NCBI RefSeq assembly: GCF_013449685.1
Contig: NZ_JACDSF010000028.1
Location: forward strand, 58,827-122,826
DNA length: 64,000 bases
Origin: Pectobacterium brasiliense
Lineage (GTDB): Bacteria; Pseudomonadota; Gammaproteobacteria; Enterobacterales; Enterobacteriaceae
Direction: 5' to 3'
The notes under the pieces are model-generated. The model was not told the origin of the DNA. It did not search any database and saw only the letters and a list, made by a program, of their open reading frames with translations. Both the position numbers and the translations under genes were made by a program. Positions 30,980-38,875 of this stretch are shown in pieces (position 1 is the first letter of the stretch; each line of letters opens with the position of its first letter).

Positions 30980-31798
30980 ATGGGGCAACTGCTGCGTAGA
31001 ATCGGGACTTTTCTTGGCTTTATCTCACCGCTGGCTTATGCCTACCCAGCGATAGACGTTCGGCTTGCCAATGAACGGCAGTTGCATCTGGTCGGTAGTA
31101 TTCATATGGGTAGCAAAGATATGGCACCGCTGCCGGATACATTGCTGCAACAGCTCCGGCAGGCAACCGCACTTATCGTCGAAGCCGATATATCCGATTC
31201 ACATTCCCCCTTCGGCTACAGTGACGTCGAACCGCCGCTCATGCAGCGCCTCAGCCCAGAAAACTACCACCAACTGCAAAAAATTTGTGAGTCGCTTTCT
31301 TTCGATGAGAGCAATATCAGTACGCTGCCGGCCTGGCAGACCGCGCTGATGTTGCAAGCAAGACAGGCGCAGTTGCTGGGCTTACGTCCCGACTACGGCA
31401 TCGATTATCAGTTAATCAACGCCGCGAAATCTCACGGTATTCAGGTTATCGAGCTGGAAGGTCAGCAGACGCAGGTTGATTTATTACAACAACTGCCGCA
31501 GGGCGGCCTGCTGTTGCTGGAAGATACGATTAAACACTGGCGCACCAACGCACATTTGCTACAAACGATGGTCGGTTGGTGGCTAGACAGCAGTCCTGGG
31601 AAATATACACCGGATATCCCTGCGACGTTCAGTAATGAAATGACAGACCTGCTGATGGGTCAGCGTAACCGCCGCTGGCAACAGCAGCTTCAGGCGTTGC
31701 CACCCGGAAATTACGTTGTGGCCGTAGGCGCACTGCATCTGTATGGCGATGAGAATTTACCCACGCTGCTCAAAAACGGTCATACCGCAATTCCATGA
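30980..31798 (+). CDS. ybaP: TraB/GumN-family protein YbaP
   Basis: A 272-residue protein of the TraB/GumN family, whose two GxxH-type motifs are visible at the ends of the domain (HLVGSIHMGS near residue 39, VAVGALHLYGD near 251). The N-terminal hydrophobic segment (RRIGTFLGFISPLAYA) looks like a signal sequence, suggesting a periplasmic or envelope location. Distant relatives include Tiki-type metalloproteases, so a protease-like activity is possible but unproven. GGAGG lies upstream of ATG 30980. In E. coli, ybaP is also near copA and ybaK. Confidence 0.87.
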   Translation: MGQLLRRIGTFLGFISPLAYAYPAIDVRLANERQLHLVGSIHMGSKDMAPLPDTLLQQLRQATALIVEADISDSHSPFGYSDVEPPLMQRLSPENYHQLQKICESLSFDESNISTLPAWQTALMLQARQAQLLGLRPDYGIDYQLINAAKSHGIQVIELEGQQTQVDLLQQLPQGGLLLLEDTIKHWRTNAHLLQTMVGWWLDSSPGKYTPDIPATFSNEMTDLLMGQRNRRWQQQLQALPPGNYVVAVGALHLYGDENLPTLLKNGHTAIP

Positions 31799-31868
31799 AA
31801 AAACACGTTATGGCGCGTAGCCGCGTCTGCAAGATAAAGCCCGCTACAGGGTTAAGGATAGTGAAATC

Positions 31869-32348
31869 ATGACACCCGCAGTCAATCTGCTCGAAAAAAA
31901 CAAGGTCGCCTTTACGCTACACAGCTACCACCACGACAGCGACGAAACCAATTTTGGCGAAGAAGCGGCCAGAAAGCTGGGGCTGAATAAAGAGCAGGTG
32001 TATAAAACGCTGCTCGTTTCTCTGAATGGTGATGCAAAAAATCTCGCCGTGGCCGTCACGCCAGTCGCCGGCATGCTGGATCTCAAGAAAGTCGCTCGCG
32101 CGCTGTCGGCCAAAAAAGCCGATATGGCCGATCCCGCCATCGCTCAGCGCGTAACAGGTTATCTGGTAGGTGGAATCAGCCCGCTGGGGCAAAAGAAACT
32201 ACTGCCGACCGTGATTGATGAACCGGCGCGTCAGTTCAGTACTATTTTCATTTCCGGTGGTAAACGTGGGTTGGATATTGAGCTGTCGGCTGACGATCTG
32301 GCACGCCTGCTGCGCGCTACTTTTGCCGATATCGCCAAGCATGATTAA
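31869..32348 (+). CDS. ybaK: Cys-tRNA(Pro)/Cys-tRNA(Cys) deacylase YbaK
   Basis: Trans-acting editing enzyme that hydrolyses Cys-tRNA(Pro) misacylated by ProRS. The 159 residues match E. coli YbaK in length and motifs: the catalytic lysine region [11 protein letters not shown], the [14 protein letters not shown] loop and [15 protein letters not shown]. It follows ybaP by 70 bp in the same direction, so co-transcription is possible. Confidence 0.94.
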   Translation: MTPAVNLLEKNKVAFTLHSYHHDSDETNFGEEAARKLGLNKEQVYKTLLVSLNGDAKNLAVAVTPVAGMLDLKKVARALSAKKADMADPAIAQRVTGYLVGGISPLGQKKLLPTVIDEPARQFSTIFISGGKRGLDIELSADDLARLLRATFADIAKHD

Positions 32349-32448
32349 TGCCCGTAATTAAACGAACATAACCAGCCAGGCGATGTAGCATCAAAGCGAA
32401 GCAGATAGCAGAGGACTCCACGGCCAGTGTGTCCCCTGCTACCGCTTC

Positions 32449-32642
<194 letters not shown>

Positions 32643-32647
32643 ATCGA

Positions 32648-34030
32648 TTACTGATCGACTTTCGCCCCTTTATCCAACTGCATCACTGGGCCTTCTTTCA
32701 CATTCAGCGTCAGGCCTTTAGTTTGCAGCTCCGCATTCCTTACGCGAATCCCTTTATCCGCATCAATGCGCACGTTATCAAAATGGAAACCACTGAGCGG
32801 CGCTTCCGGCACGCCGATAATGTACGCGGCGGCCTTGGTCTTACCGGTCGACTCCAGATTCTCGATCGTCACATTGCTGAAATGCGGCGTCTTGTACTGA
32901 TCAAACGGCTGCTCTGGATCGGTATCCGGCGGGTAAATTTGCTCCCCCATCGTGAAGCCGCCTTCGGCCAGCATCTTATCTACTTCAGCCTGCACAATCG
33001 GCGCAGCTTTGTAGTAAGCGGCAAAGACCAGCGGGATTTCAACATCCACCATTTTGGTATTACGGTAAGTGATGTTTTTCACTTCACCGCCTTTACCGCG
33101 CAGGGTTTTAATACGAATACCGTACATGGAACCTTCGAACTGGTTATTTTCGACCAGCACGTTATTCACGCCACCGGAGGTTTCGCTGCCGATAGAGATG
33201 CCGCGCCCCTGCTTCAGGATGTTATTGGCGATATAGATGTTATCCACGACGCCATTCGGGAAGCGACTATCCGGCTTCTCGGCTTTTATCGCGATATGGT
33301 CGTCATTACAGTCGATATAGTTGTTGGTAATACGGATATTCTGGCTGTCGATCGGGTCGATAGCATCGGTGTTTGGCGCATGCCACGGCGACAAAATCCG
33401 AGTACCGTTCACATCCACATCATGCGAGTAACGCATCACAACGTGGAAACTCGGGGAGTGCGTGAGCGTAACGCCGTCCACCAGCACGTTACTAGAGCTT
33501 TTGATATAAATCAGACGTGGACGATCGGTGCCGCCTTTCTTACCGGTTGCACGAATATTCTCGCGCCAGCGTTCCCACCAGACAGCGCCTTGTCCATCAA
33601 TCGTGCCCTGCCCAGTGATAGCCACATTCTGTGCATCGGCAATACTGATAAAGGGAAGCCAGCCATTTTCCGCTTCAGCGTACTTGGTTTGTTCCGTCGC
33701 GCGATACGCCGCCACTTCGGTCGATGCAACGATGGTCGCATCTTTTGCCAGATCCAGTCTGATGTTACTTTTCAGGAACAGTGGATCGACCAGATAGTTA
33801 CCGCGAGGAACATGTACCGTTCCGCCGCCGGCCGCAGCACAATCATCAATGGCTTTCTGGAAAGCTTGGGTATTCAGTGCGATTTGTAGGCGGTGGCCTT
33901 CGGCCCCGTATTGCGTGACGTCACAGGTTTTATCAGGAAATTTCACTGAACTGGCTGCTTGTGCGGTACCCGCTTGAATACCCAACGTAATACAGGAAGC
34001 CATTAATGACAGGGCAAGACCACTACGCAT
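32648..34030 (-). CDS. pehN: Secreted GH28 polygalacturonase (PehN-like)
   Basis: Glycoside hydrolase family 28 enzyme expected to cut polygalacturonate in plant cell walls. From ATG 34030 (GAGG six bases upstream) it has 460 residues with a signal peptide ending near residue 25 (GIQAGTAQA). The parallel beta-helix repeats and active-site motifs are present: Asn220-Thr-Asp222 in HAPNTDAIDP, Asp243-Asp244 in CNDDHIAIK and Arg306-Ile-Lys308 in GIRIK. The usual GHG histidine is Arg276 (QGRGISIGSE). A KdgR-type operator precedes it. The symbol rests on my recollection of a PehN gene in this part of Pectobacterium genomes; GH28 membership is firm. Confidence 0.82.
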   Translation of the reverse strand: MRSGLALSLMASCITLGIQAGTAQAASSVKFPDKTCDVTQYGAEGHRLQIALNTQAFQKAIDDCAAAGGGTVHVPRGNYLVDPLFLKSNIRLDLAKDATIVASTEVAAYRATEQTKYAEAENGWLPFISIADAQNVAITGQGTIDGQGAVWWERWRENIRATGKKGGTDRPRLIYIKSSSNVLVDGVTLTHSPSFHVVMRYSHDVDVNGTRILSPWHAPNTDAIDPIDSQNIRITNNYIDCNDDHIAIKAEKPDSRFPNGVVDNIYIANNILKQGRGISIGSETSGGVNNVLVENNQFEGSMYGIRIKTLRGKGGEVKNITYRNTKMVDVEIPLVFAAYYKAAPIVQAEVDKMLAEGGFTMGEQIYPPDTDPEQPFDQYKTPHFSNVTIENLESTGKTKAAAYIIGVPEAPLSGFHFDNVRIDADKGIRVRNAELQTKGLTLNVKEGPVMQLDKGAKVDQ

Positions 34031-34046
34031 ACTTAACCTCACTAAA

Positions 34047-34065
34047 AATGAAATATCGTTTTAAT
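34047..34065. promoter_or_regulatory. KdgR-type operator upstream of pehN
   Basis: AATGAAATATCGTTTTAAT fits the remembered KdgR consensus (AATRAAAYRNYRTTTYRTT) at 18 of 19 positions. It lies 17-35 bp before the pehN ATG, where bound repressor would block transcription. KdgR controls pectinolysis genes in soft-rot bacteria and is released by pectin breakdown products. Confidence 0.78.
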
Positions 34066-34310
34066 AAAATACCACTCCAATTCCATTAAAAAGCGAGGGG
34101 CGATCACGTTTTAGATGTATTCGTAATAATTACAATAAGGTAGGATTTTTTTCGTGCAATTGCCCTATTCACACCAAGAAAATTGACGTATGACAGAAGC
34201 CGACCTTGTCAGGCAGTGCATCGCGTAAACCGTGCAAGGGAGGCAGAAGAAAGCAGGACTGAGGGTAATCGTGCTGGCCTGAGCGACCAGCACAGAGAAA
34301 ATAAATGGCG

Positions 34311-35312
34311 CTATGCCCTCAGGCGAGCGAAAGCGTCACGGATTTCCTGTTCAGGTAAATCCACACCGATAAACACCAGCACGCTCTTTCTGTCTTCATC
34401 AGGCTGCCATTCTCTGTCCCAGTCAGCACTATACAAGCGCTGAACGCCCTGAAACAGCAGGCGACGTTCATCACCGTTGATGGCCAGAATCCCTTTATAA
34501 CGCAGCAGATTATCGGAGAATTGCAGTAGCAGGTTTTCCATCACATCGGAAACAGACTGAAGCTCAACTGCCTTATCGAGATACACAACGATTGATTGCA
34601 CGTTATTTTGCGTAGGAGCAACAAAGCGAAATATTGGCGTTTTCACGTCCAGCTTGTCGCTGAGGACATTATCGCCAAGAACAAAACCATCGATGTTAAA
34701 CAGCACGCTCAGATCGATATCGCCATGTACCACAGGGTAGATCGGTGCACGCGCATTGATCCGCTGAAGACGCGGTAGCAGCGTTTCGTCTTCGGCTGCC
34801 ACGTCGGTTTTGGTTAGCAGTATGCGGTCGGCATAGCCAATTTGCGACTGGGCGATGGTGAACTGATCGAGCTGTTGCTGCGCATGTACAGCATCCACCA
34901 GCGTGATAATTCCGTCCAGCACAAAGCGTTCACAGATAACGTCATGCGAGAAGAAGGTCTGCGCCACCGGCCCTGGATCGGCCATACCGGTGCATTCAAT
35001 GATGACGTGATCAAAATCCAACGTGCCGTTATCCACGCCATCGACCAGATCGAGCAGCGCATCGGCCAGTTCATTAGACTGCGTGCAGCAGATGCAGCCG
35101 TTGCTCAGCGTCGTAATCTGGCTGGCCCGTTCGCCGATTAACGTATTATCAATCGGGACTTCGCCGAATTCGTTTTCAATCACGGCAATCTTGTAGCCGT
35201 GCTCAGCATTCAGAATATGCCGTAATAAGGTCGTTTTTCCTGCACCGAGAAACCCGGTCAGAATGGTGACATACACGGGTTTAGCCACATCAGAGGATAA
35301 AGATTGAGTCAT
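34311..35312 (-). CDS. yjiA: CobW/G3E-family GTPase YjiA
   Basis: P-loop GTPase of the G3E (metal chaperone-like) family, with GFLGAGKTTLLRHIL as Walker A, the CxCC metal motif in NGCICC, ECTGMADPGP and the guanine-specificity motif LLTKTD. The C-terminal CobW_C domain ends with VFIGVDLPEQEIRDAF. 333 residues from ATG 35312; an in-frame ATG at 35363 overlaps yjiX and lacks a ribosome site. It is the third gene of btsT-yjiX-yjiA, the same order as in E. coli but at a different chromosomal place. E. coli YjiA binds zinc and other metals; its client is unknown. Confidence 0.92.
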   Translation of the reverse strand: MTQSLSSDVAKPVYVTILTGFLGAGKTTLLRHILNAEHGYKIAVIENEFGEVPIDNTLIGERASQITTLSNGCICCTQSNELADALLDLVDGVDNGTLDFDHVIIECTGMADPGPVAQTFFSHDVICERFVLDGIITLVDAVHAQQQLDQFTIAQSQIGYADRILLTKTDVAAEDETLLPRLQRINARAPIYPVVHGDIDLSVLFNIDGFVLGDNVLSDKLDVKTPIFRFVAPTQNNVQSIVVYLDKAVELQSVSDVMENLLLQFSDNLLRYKGILAINGDERRLLFQGVQRLYSADWDREWQPDEDRKSVLVFIGVDLPEQEIRDAFARLRA

Positions 35313-35328
35313 AACAGGTCCCAAGTCG

Positions 35329-35532
35329 TTAACAGCAGCGCATCCCGCCTTTGCCGTCTCCACCGTAACGCGCCTGCTGGCGTTCGCGGAAGAATTCTTC
35401 GTACGTCATCGCAGGTTTATCGGGGTGATTAGTCTGCATATGCTGCACATAGGTATCATAATCTGGCATACCGACCAGCATACGCGCCGCCTGGCCCAAA
35501 TATTTTCCTGCTTTTCCCAGATTGCCAAACAT
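35329..35532 (-). CDS. yjiX: YbdD/YjiX-family small protein
   Basis: A 67-residue protein starting [19 protein letters not shown], nearly identical to E. coli YjiX, ending in [12 protein letters not shown]. The start is the second ATG of an ATGATG, five bases after GGAGG. The family is consistently encoded downstream of CstA/BtsT transporters and may be an accessory factor for them; that role is inference. A hairpin separates it from btsT. Confidence 0.92.
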   Translation of the reverse strand: MFGNLGKAGKYLGQAARMLVGMPDYDTYVQHMQTNHPDKPAMTYEEFFRERQQARYGGDGKGGMRCC

Positions 35533-35575
35533 CATTACCTCCAGACCATCGCCTGCAAGAGCGGCGAGATAAAAA

Positions 35576-35603
35576 ATACCCTGTATAACATTATACAGGG
35601 TAT
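35576..35603 (-). terminator. Hairpin between btsT and yjiX
   Basis: A 13-bp perfect inverted repeat (ATACCCTGTATAA / TTATACAGGGTAT) with a 2-nt centre, followed by T residues on the minus strand. It lies 68 bp after the btsT stop and 44 bp before yjiX, so it may be a partial terminator that lowers yjiX-yjiA expression. Confidence 0.7.
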
Positions 35604-35670
35604 CTGTACCCGTCATCTTTCACGTTCAGCCTTGCTAGCTGTTTCGCAAAATTTGACGGGCACGAATCAC

Positions 35671-37824
35671 TTAGTGGCCGGAAGAGACTTTCACGCCACC
35701 TTCAGGAACCGGAACATACGGGGTTTCCTGATCGGTACGCTCAGCCACTCTACGTGCAGCCAGTGCCGCTTTAATACCGTACGCAATAATGCTGTACACC
35801 ACGATCAGGAACAGAATGCTCAGACCGGCATTGGTATAGTTGTTGGTCACGATATGGTTCATGTTCGAAATCTGCTGCGCGCTCAGATCGGCACCACCTT
35901 CCGCAATTTTGCCCTTGAACATGTTCGCCATGTAGAGGAAACCTTCCAACTGAGGATTGTCACTGAATAGTTTCAGACCCAGCGCCCAGGTGGTACAAAT
36001 CAGCAGCCAAATCGCCGGAACCAGCGTGACCCAAATGTACTGTGTACGTTTCATCTTAATCAGGATAACCGTACCAAGCACCAGCGCTACCGCAGCCAGC
36101 ATCTGGTTAGAGATACCGAACAGCGGCCACAGGCTCTTCACGCCGCCCAGCGGATCAACCACGCCTTGATACAGCAGGTAGCCCCACAGACCGACGCAGC
36201 CAGCCGTACCGATCATACCAGCAATCAAAGAGTCAGTTTTCTTCAGGAACGGAACGAAGTTACCCAACAGGTCTTGCAGCATGAAGCGACCTGCACGCGT
36301 ACCTGCATCCAGTGCTGTCAGAATGAACAGCGCTTCAAACAGAATACCGAAGTGATACCAGAAGCCCATGTTGGCACCAGGAATGATCTGGTGGAACACG
36401 TGTGCGATACCGACAGCCAGCGTAGGTGCACCGCCTGCACGGTTCAGAACGGAAGGTTCACCGATGTCTTTCGCCGTTTGCATAATCTGCTCAGGAGAAA
36501 TCACGAAGCCCCAAGAGCTCACCGTCGCCGCCGCGTGTGCGGATACGTCCTGCAGCTGTGCCAGAATCATCGGCGCATCTGCTGTGCCCAGACGATGCAG
36601 ATCCGGCATCGTAATACCCAACGCCGCCGGCGGGGTATTCATTGCGAAGTACAGACCCGGTTCGATGATAGATGCCGCAACCAGCGCCATCACTGCCACA
36701 AAAGACTCCATCAGCATGGCACCGTAACCGATGAAACGCGCATCGCTTTCGTTAGCCATCAGTTTAGGCGTAGTACCGGAAGCTATCAGCGCGTGGAAGC
36801 CAGATACGGCACCGCAGGCGATAGTAATAAACAGGAACGGGAACAGCGTACCTTTCCAGACCGGACCAGTACCATCGACAAACTGCGTTACCGCTGGCAT
36901 TTTCAGGTCAGGATTCAGAATGACGATACCAATCGCCAGACCGACGATAACGCCAATTTTCAGGAAGGTCGCCAGATAGTCACGCGGTGCCAGAATCAGC
37001 CATACCGGCAGCAGTGCGGACACGAAGGCGTAGCCAATCAGCGTGTAGGTGATGGTCGTATCTTTGAAAGTCAGCGCTGGGCCCCAGTACGGGTCATGTG
37101 CCACAACACCACCAAACCAGATTGCCAACACCAGCAGCACGATCCCGATGACCGAGATTTCACCGACTTTACCCGGACGGATAAAGCGCATGTAAATGCC
37201 CATAAACAGCGCGATCGGCACCGTAGAACACACGGTAAAGACGCCCCACGGACTCTCTGCCAGAGCTTTCACCACGATCAGCGCCAGCACGGCAAGAATG
37301 ATGATCATGATAAGGAAGCAGCCGAACAGCGCAATCGTACCCGGTACCGGGCCTAATTCTTTCTTAACGATTTCGCCTAACGACGCGCCGTTACGACGGG
37401 TCGAAATAAACAGCACCATGAAGTCCTGCACGGCCCCCGCCAACACCACGCCGCCCAGCAGCCATAAGGTGCCCGGCAAGTAGCCGACCTGCGCGGCCAG
37501 CACCGGCCCAACCAGCGGCCCCGCCCCTGCGATAGCGGCAAAATGGTGCCCGAACAGGACGTTACGGTTCGTCGGCACATAGTTAAGACCGTCGTTATTC
37601 ACAACGGCGGGGGTTGCTCTGGTCGGATCTAACTGCATGACTTTTTGTGCGATATACAGGCTGTAGTATCGATAAGCCACGAGGTAAACGGCGACAGAAG
37701 CAACAATAATCCATAATGCACTGATATGCTCACCGCGGCGTAATGCGACTACGCCAAGGCAGGCAGCCCCGATGATTCCAAGAATCATCCAGGGGATGTG
37801 TTTAAGAATGGAACTGCTCTTCAT
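35671..37824 (-). CDS. btsT: Pyruvate/H+ symporter BtsT (CstA family)
   Basis: High-affinity pyruvate transporter of the inner membrane. The 717 residues contain the CstA-family core, with about 16-18 hydrophobic segments (HISALWIIVASVAVYLVAYR, FGHHFAAIAGAGPLVGPVLAA, GAVQDFMVLFISTRRNGASL). The ending ETPYVPVPEGGVKVSSGH is like E. coli BtsT (YjiY, 716 aa) rather than CstA. The yjiX-yjiA neighbours support BtsT. A direct repeat resembling the BtsR site lies upstream at 38011-38039. Confidence 0.93.
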   Translation of the reverse strand: MKSSSILKHIPWMILGIIGAACLGVVALRRGEHISALWIIVASVAVYLVAYRYYSLYIAQKVMQLDPTRATPAVVNNDGLNYVPTNRNVLFGHHFAAIAGAGPLVGPVLAAQVGYLPGTLWLLGGVVLAGAVQDFMVLFISTRRNGASLGEIVKKELGPVPGTIALFGCFLIMIIILAVLALIVVKALAESPWGVFTVCSTVPIALFMGIYMRFIRPGKVGEISVIGIVLLVLAIWFGGVVAHDPYWGPALTFKDTTITYTLIGYAFVSALLPVWLILAPRDYLATFLKIGVIVGLAIGIVILNPDLKMPAVTQFVDGTGPVWKGTLFPFLFITIACGAVSGFHALIASGTTPKLMANESDARFIGYGAMLMESFVAVMALVAASIIEPGLYFAMNTPPAALGITMPDLHRLGTADAPMILAQLQDVSAHAAATVSSWGFVISPEQIMQTAKDIGEPSVLNRAGGAPTLAVGIAHVFHQIIPGANMGFWYHFGILFEALFILTALDAGTRAGRFMLQDLLGNFVPFLKKTDSLIAGMIGTAGCVGLWGYLLYQGVVDPLGGVKSLWPLFGISNQMLAAVALVLGTVILIKMKRTQYIWVTLVPAIWLLICTTWALGLKLFSDNPQLEGFLYMANMFKGKIAEGGADLSAQQISNMNHIVTNNYTNAGLSILFLIVVYSIIAYGIKAALAARRVAERTDQETPYVPVPEGGVKVSSGH

Positions 37825-37897
37825 AAGACATCCTTCAATTAAAAATCACAATCGTTTGATTTTTTAGCTTTAGAAAAATAAACCCTGGTAATGCGTC

Positions 37898-37921
37898 GTG
37901 CGATAACGCGGGTTATCGCAC
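37898..37921. promoter_or_regulatory. 10-bp inverted repeat upstream of btsT
   Basis: GTGCGATAAC and GTTATCGCAC, separated by GCGG, form a perfect dyad 74-97 bp before the btsT start. There is no T-run after it. It could be an operator or a 5' leader hairpin; I do not recognise the protein that would bind it. Confidence 0.6.
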
Positions 37922-38010
37922 ATTTCAGATAAAGGAAAATAATGGCGGCACATTACGCCATCGCGTACGCACGTAGGGCGGGTATTTGGGTAGGCGGCAG
38001 AATAGCGAGC

Positions 38011-38039
38011 TAAGCGGTTAGAATGACGCAGTAAGTGGC
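38011..38039 (-). promoter_or_regulatory. BtsR (YehT)-type direct repeat for btsT
   Basis: On the minus strand the repeats read GCCACTTA and ACCGCTTA with exactly 13 bases between. The remembered E. coli BtsR/YehT target upstream of btsT is two ACC(G/A)CT(C/T)A repeats with 13-bp spacing. One repeat fits fully, the other at 7 of 8 positions. The site lies about 190 bp upstream of the btsT ATG. Confidence 0.65.
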
Positions 38040-38066
38040 TGGGGATAAATTGGGCGGTATAAAACG

Positions 38067-38089
38067 AAAAGGCCGCGACGTTCGCGGCC
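38067..38089 (-). terminator. Leftward terminator after a gene remnant
   Basis: Stem GGCCGCGA-cgt-TCGCGGCC with AAAA on its left (TTTT on the minus strand). It ends a leftward unit, and the only leftward coding-like sequence before it is the remnant at 38116-38292. Confidence 0.75.
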
Positions 38090-38115
38090 AGTAGAGTGTT
38101 GAATGTGGTGAACGA

Positions 38116-38292
38116 TTACGGAACCTGATACGCCAGTTTGTAATTACCTGCCGTCGCGGTGCGGAATGTCACGCTGTCCGTGCGCCAGCGGATTTACACT
38201 TCCGCAGGCGACTGTACTTTCCAACTGGACGCATCGTTGACGTTCAATACCAGTCGATCAATGGTCGCTACGTCGATTACGTGTGATAACAA
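38116..38292 (-). pseudogene. 3' remnant of an unidentified gene, with an internal stop
   Basis: The minus strand encodes a short coding-like stretch (VIDVATIDRLVLNVNDASSW, then KVQSPAEV, a TAA at 38196-38194, then 25 residues IRWRTDSVTF...NYKLAYQVP and a stop at 38116). It has ordinary protein-like composition, and a terminator follows, as after a real gene. The upstream part is missing and the sequence beyond about 38300 becomes AT-rich. I do not recognise the family; the true 5' limit is unclear. Confidence 0.5.
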
Positions 38293-38818
38293 AAGGATGT
38301 GTACATGCAACGCTCTGATAAAAGAGCGTAAGATTGTTTATTTATTAATTTGCGCTGTGGGTACAAAAGAAGCCGTGCCATTTAAGCCAAAAAAACCGCA
38401 CTCATGGCGGGCTTCTGAAATTAATAAACCGATTAACATCGCGACAACTCTTATCACAATAATACATATTATGTGTAACGTACTAATACTAGTCGGTCGA
38501 CAGGGCGGGATTCCACTTTGCTTAAAACGCATACAATTCAAGAAATTTGATAATACCCATATATTAATAACCTTTTATCAATCGGTAATTATGTATCTGA
38601 CGTGCATTCTTTGAACTGAAATCGTATCTATTTTGAGCATAATAACCACACAAAGTGAGTTAGATCTCGCCCTGAGTCGGTCGATTCAACAATATTTTTT
38701 CGTTGCGTATATGAGTCCATCTCAAGACGAACGTTTAGCATTGAAAGGCATCCATCAACAAAGCCTTCAACTACAGCTGTTTAAATTGCGTACCGTTTTG
38801 CAGAAGAATTTTAGAGGA
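38293..38818. other. Gene-free AT-rich stretch
   Basis: About 520 bp with no convincing gene. Short open frames (for example plus strand 38633-38845) have no family features or good ribosome sites. A small dyad CGCTCT-gataaa-AGAGCG is at 38311-38328. Probably decayed sequence next to the remnant. Confidence 0.55.
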
Positions 38819-38865
38819 AGAAAAAATGGCGGTTTATGTCATTAGTTAAGAGACAAGAACCGCCA
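38819..38865 (-). terminator. Intrinsic terminator of ushA
   Basis: ATGGCGGTT (38825-38833) pairs with AACCGCCAT (38857-38865) across a 23-nt loop, with A-run 38819-38824 giving a T-run on the minus strand. It lies 11 bp beyond the ushA stop. Confidence 0.75.
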
Positions 38866-38875
38866 TGATTATTAA

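Noticed and set aside
31799..31868. Possible ChiX small RNA in the ybaP-ybaK gap, where E. coli has it
   Set aside because: The gap here is only 70 bp and has no ChiX-like sequence or terminator.
34043..34310. A CRP site upstream of pehN
   Set aside because: I found no TGTGA-N6-TCACA-like element with proper spacing.
38338..38541. A 67-codon minus-strand open frame with a hydrophobic stretch
   Set aside because: No start signal or recognisable family; lies in AT-rich decayed DNA. It could be a remnant, but I cannot support it.
38633..38845. A 70-codon plus-strand open frame upstream of the ushA terminator
   Set aside because: Starts with TTG without a ribosome site, no family features, and overlaps the ushA terminator stem.
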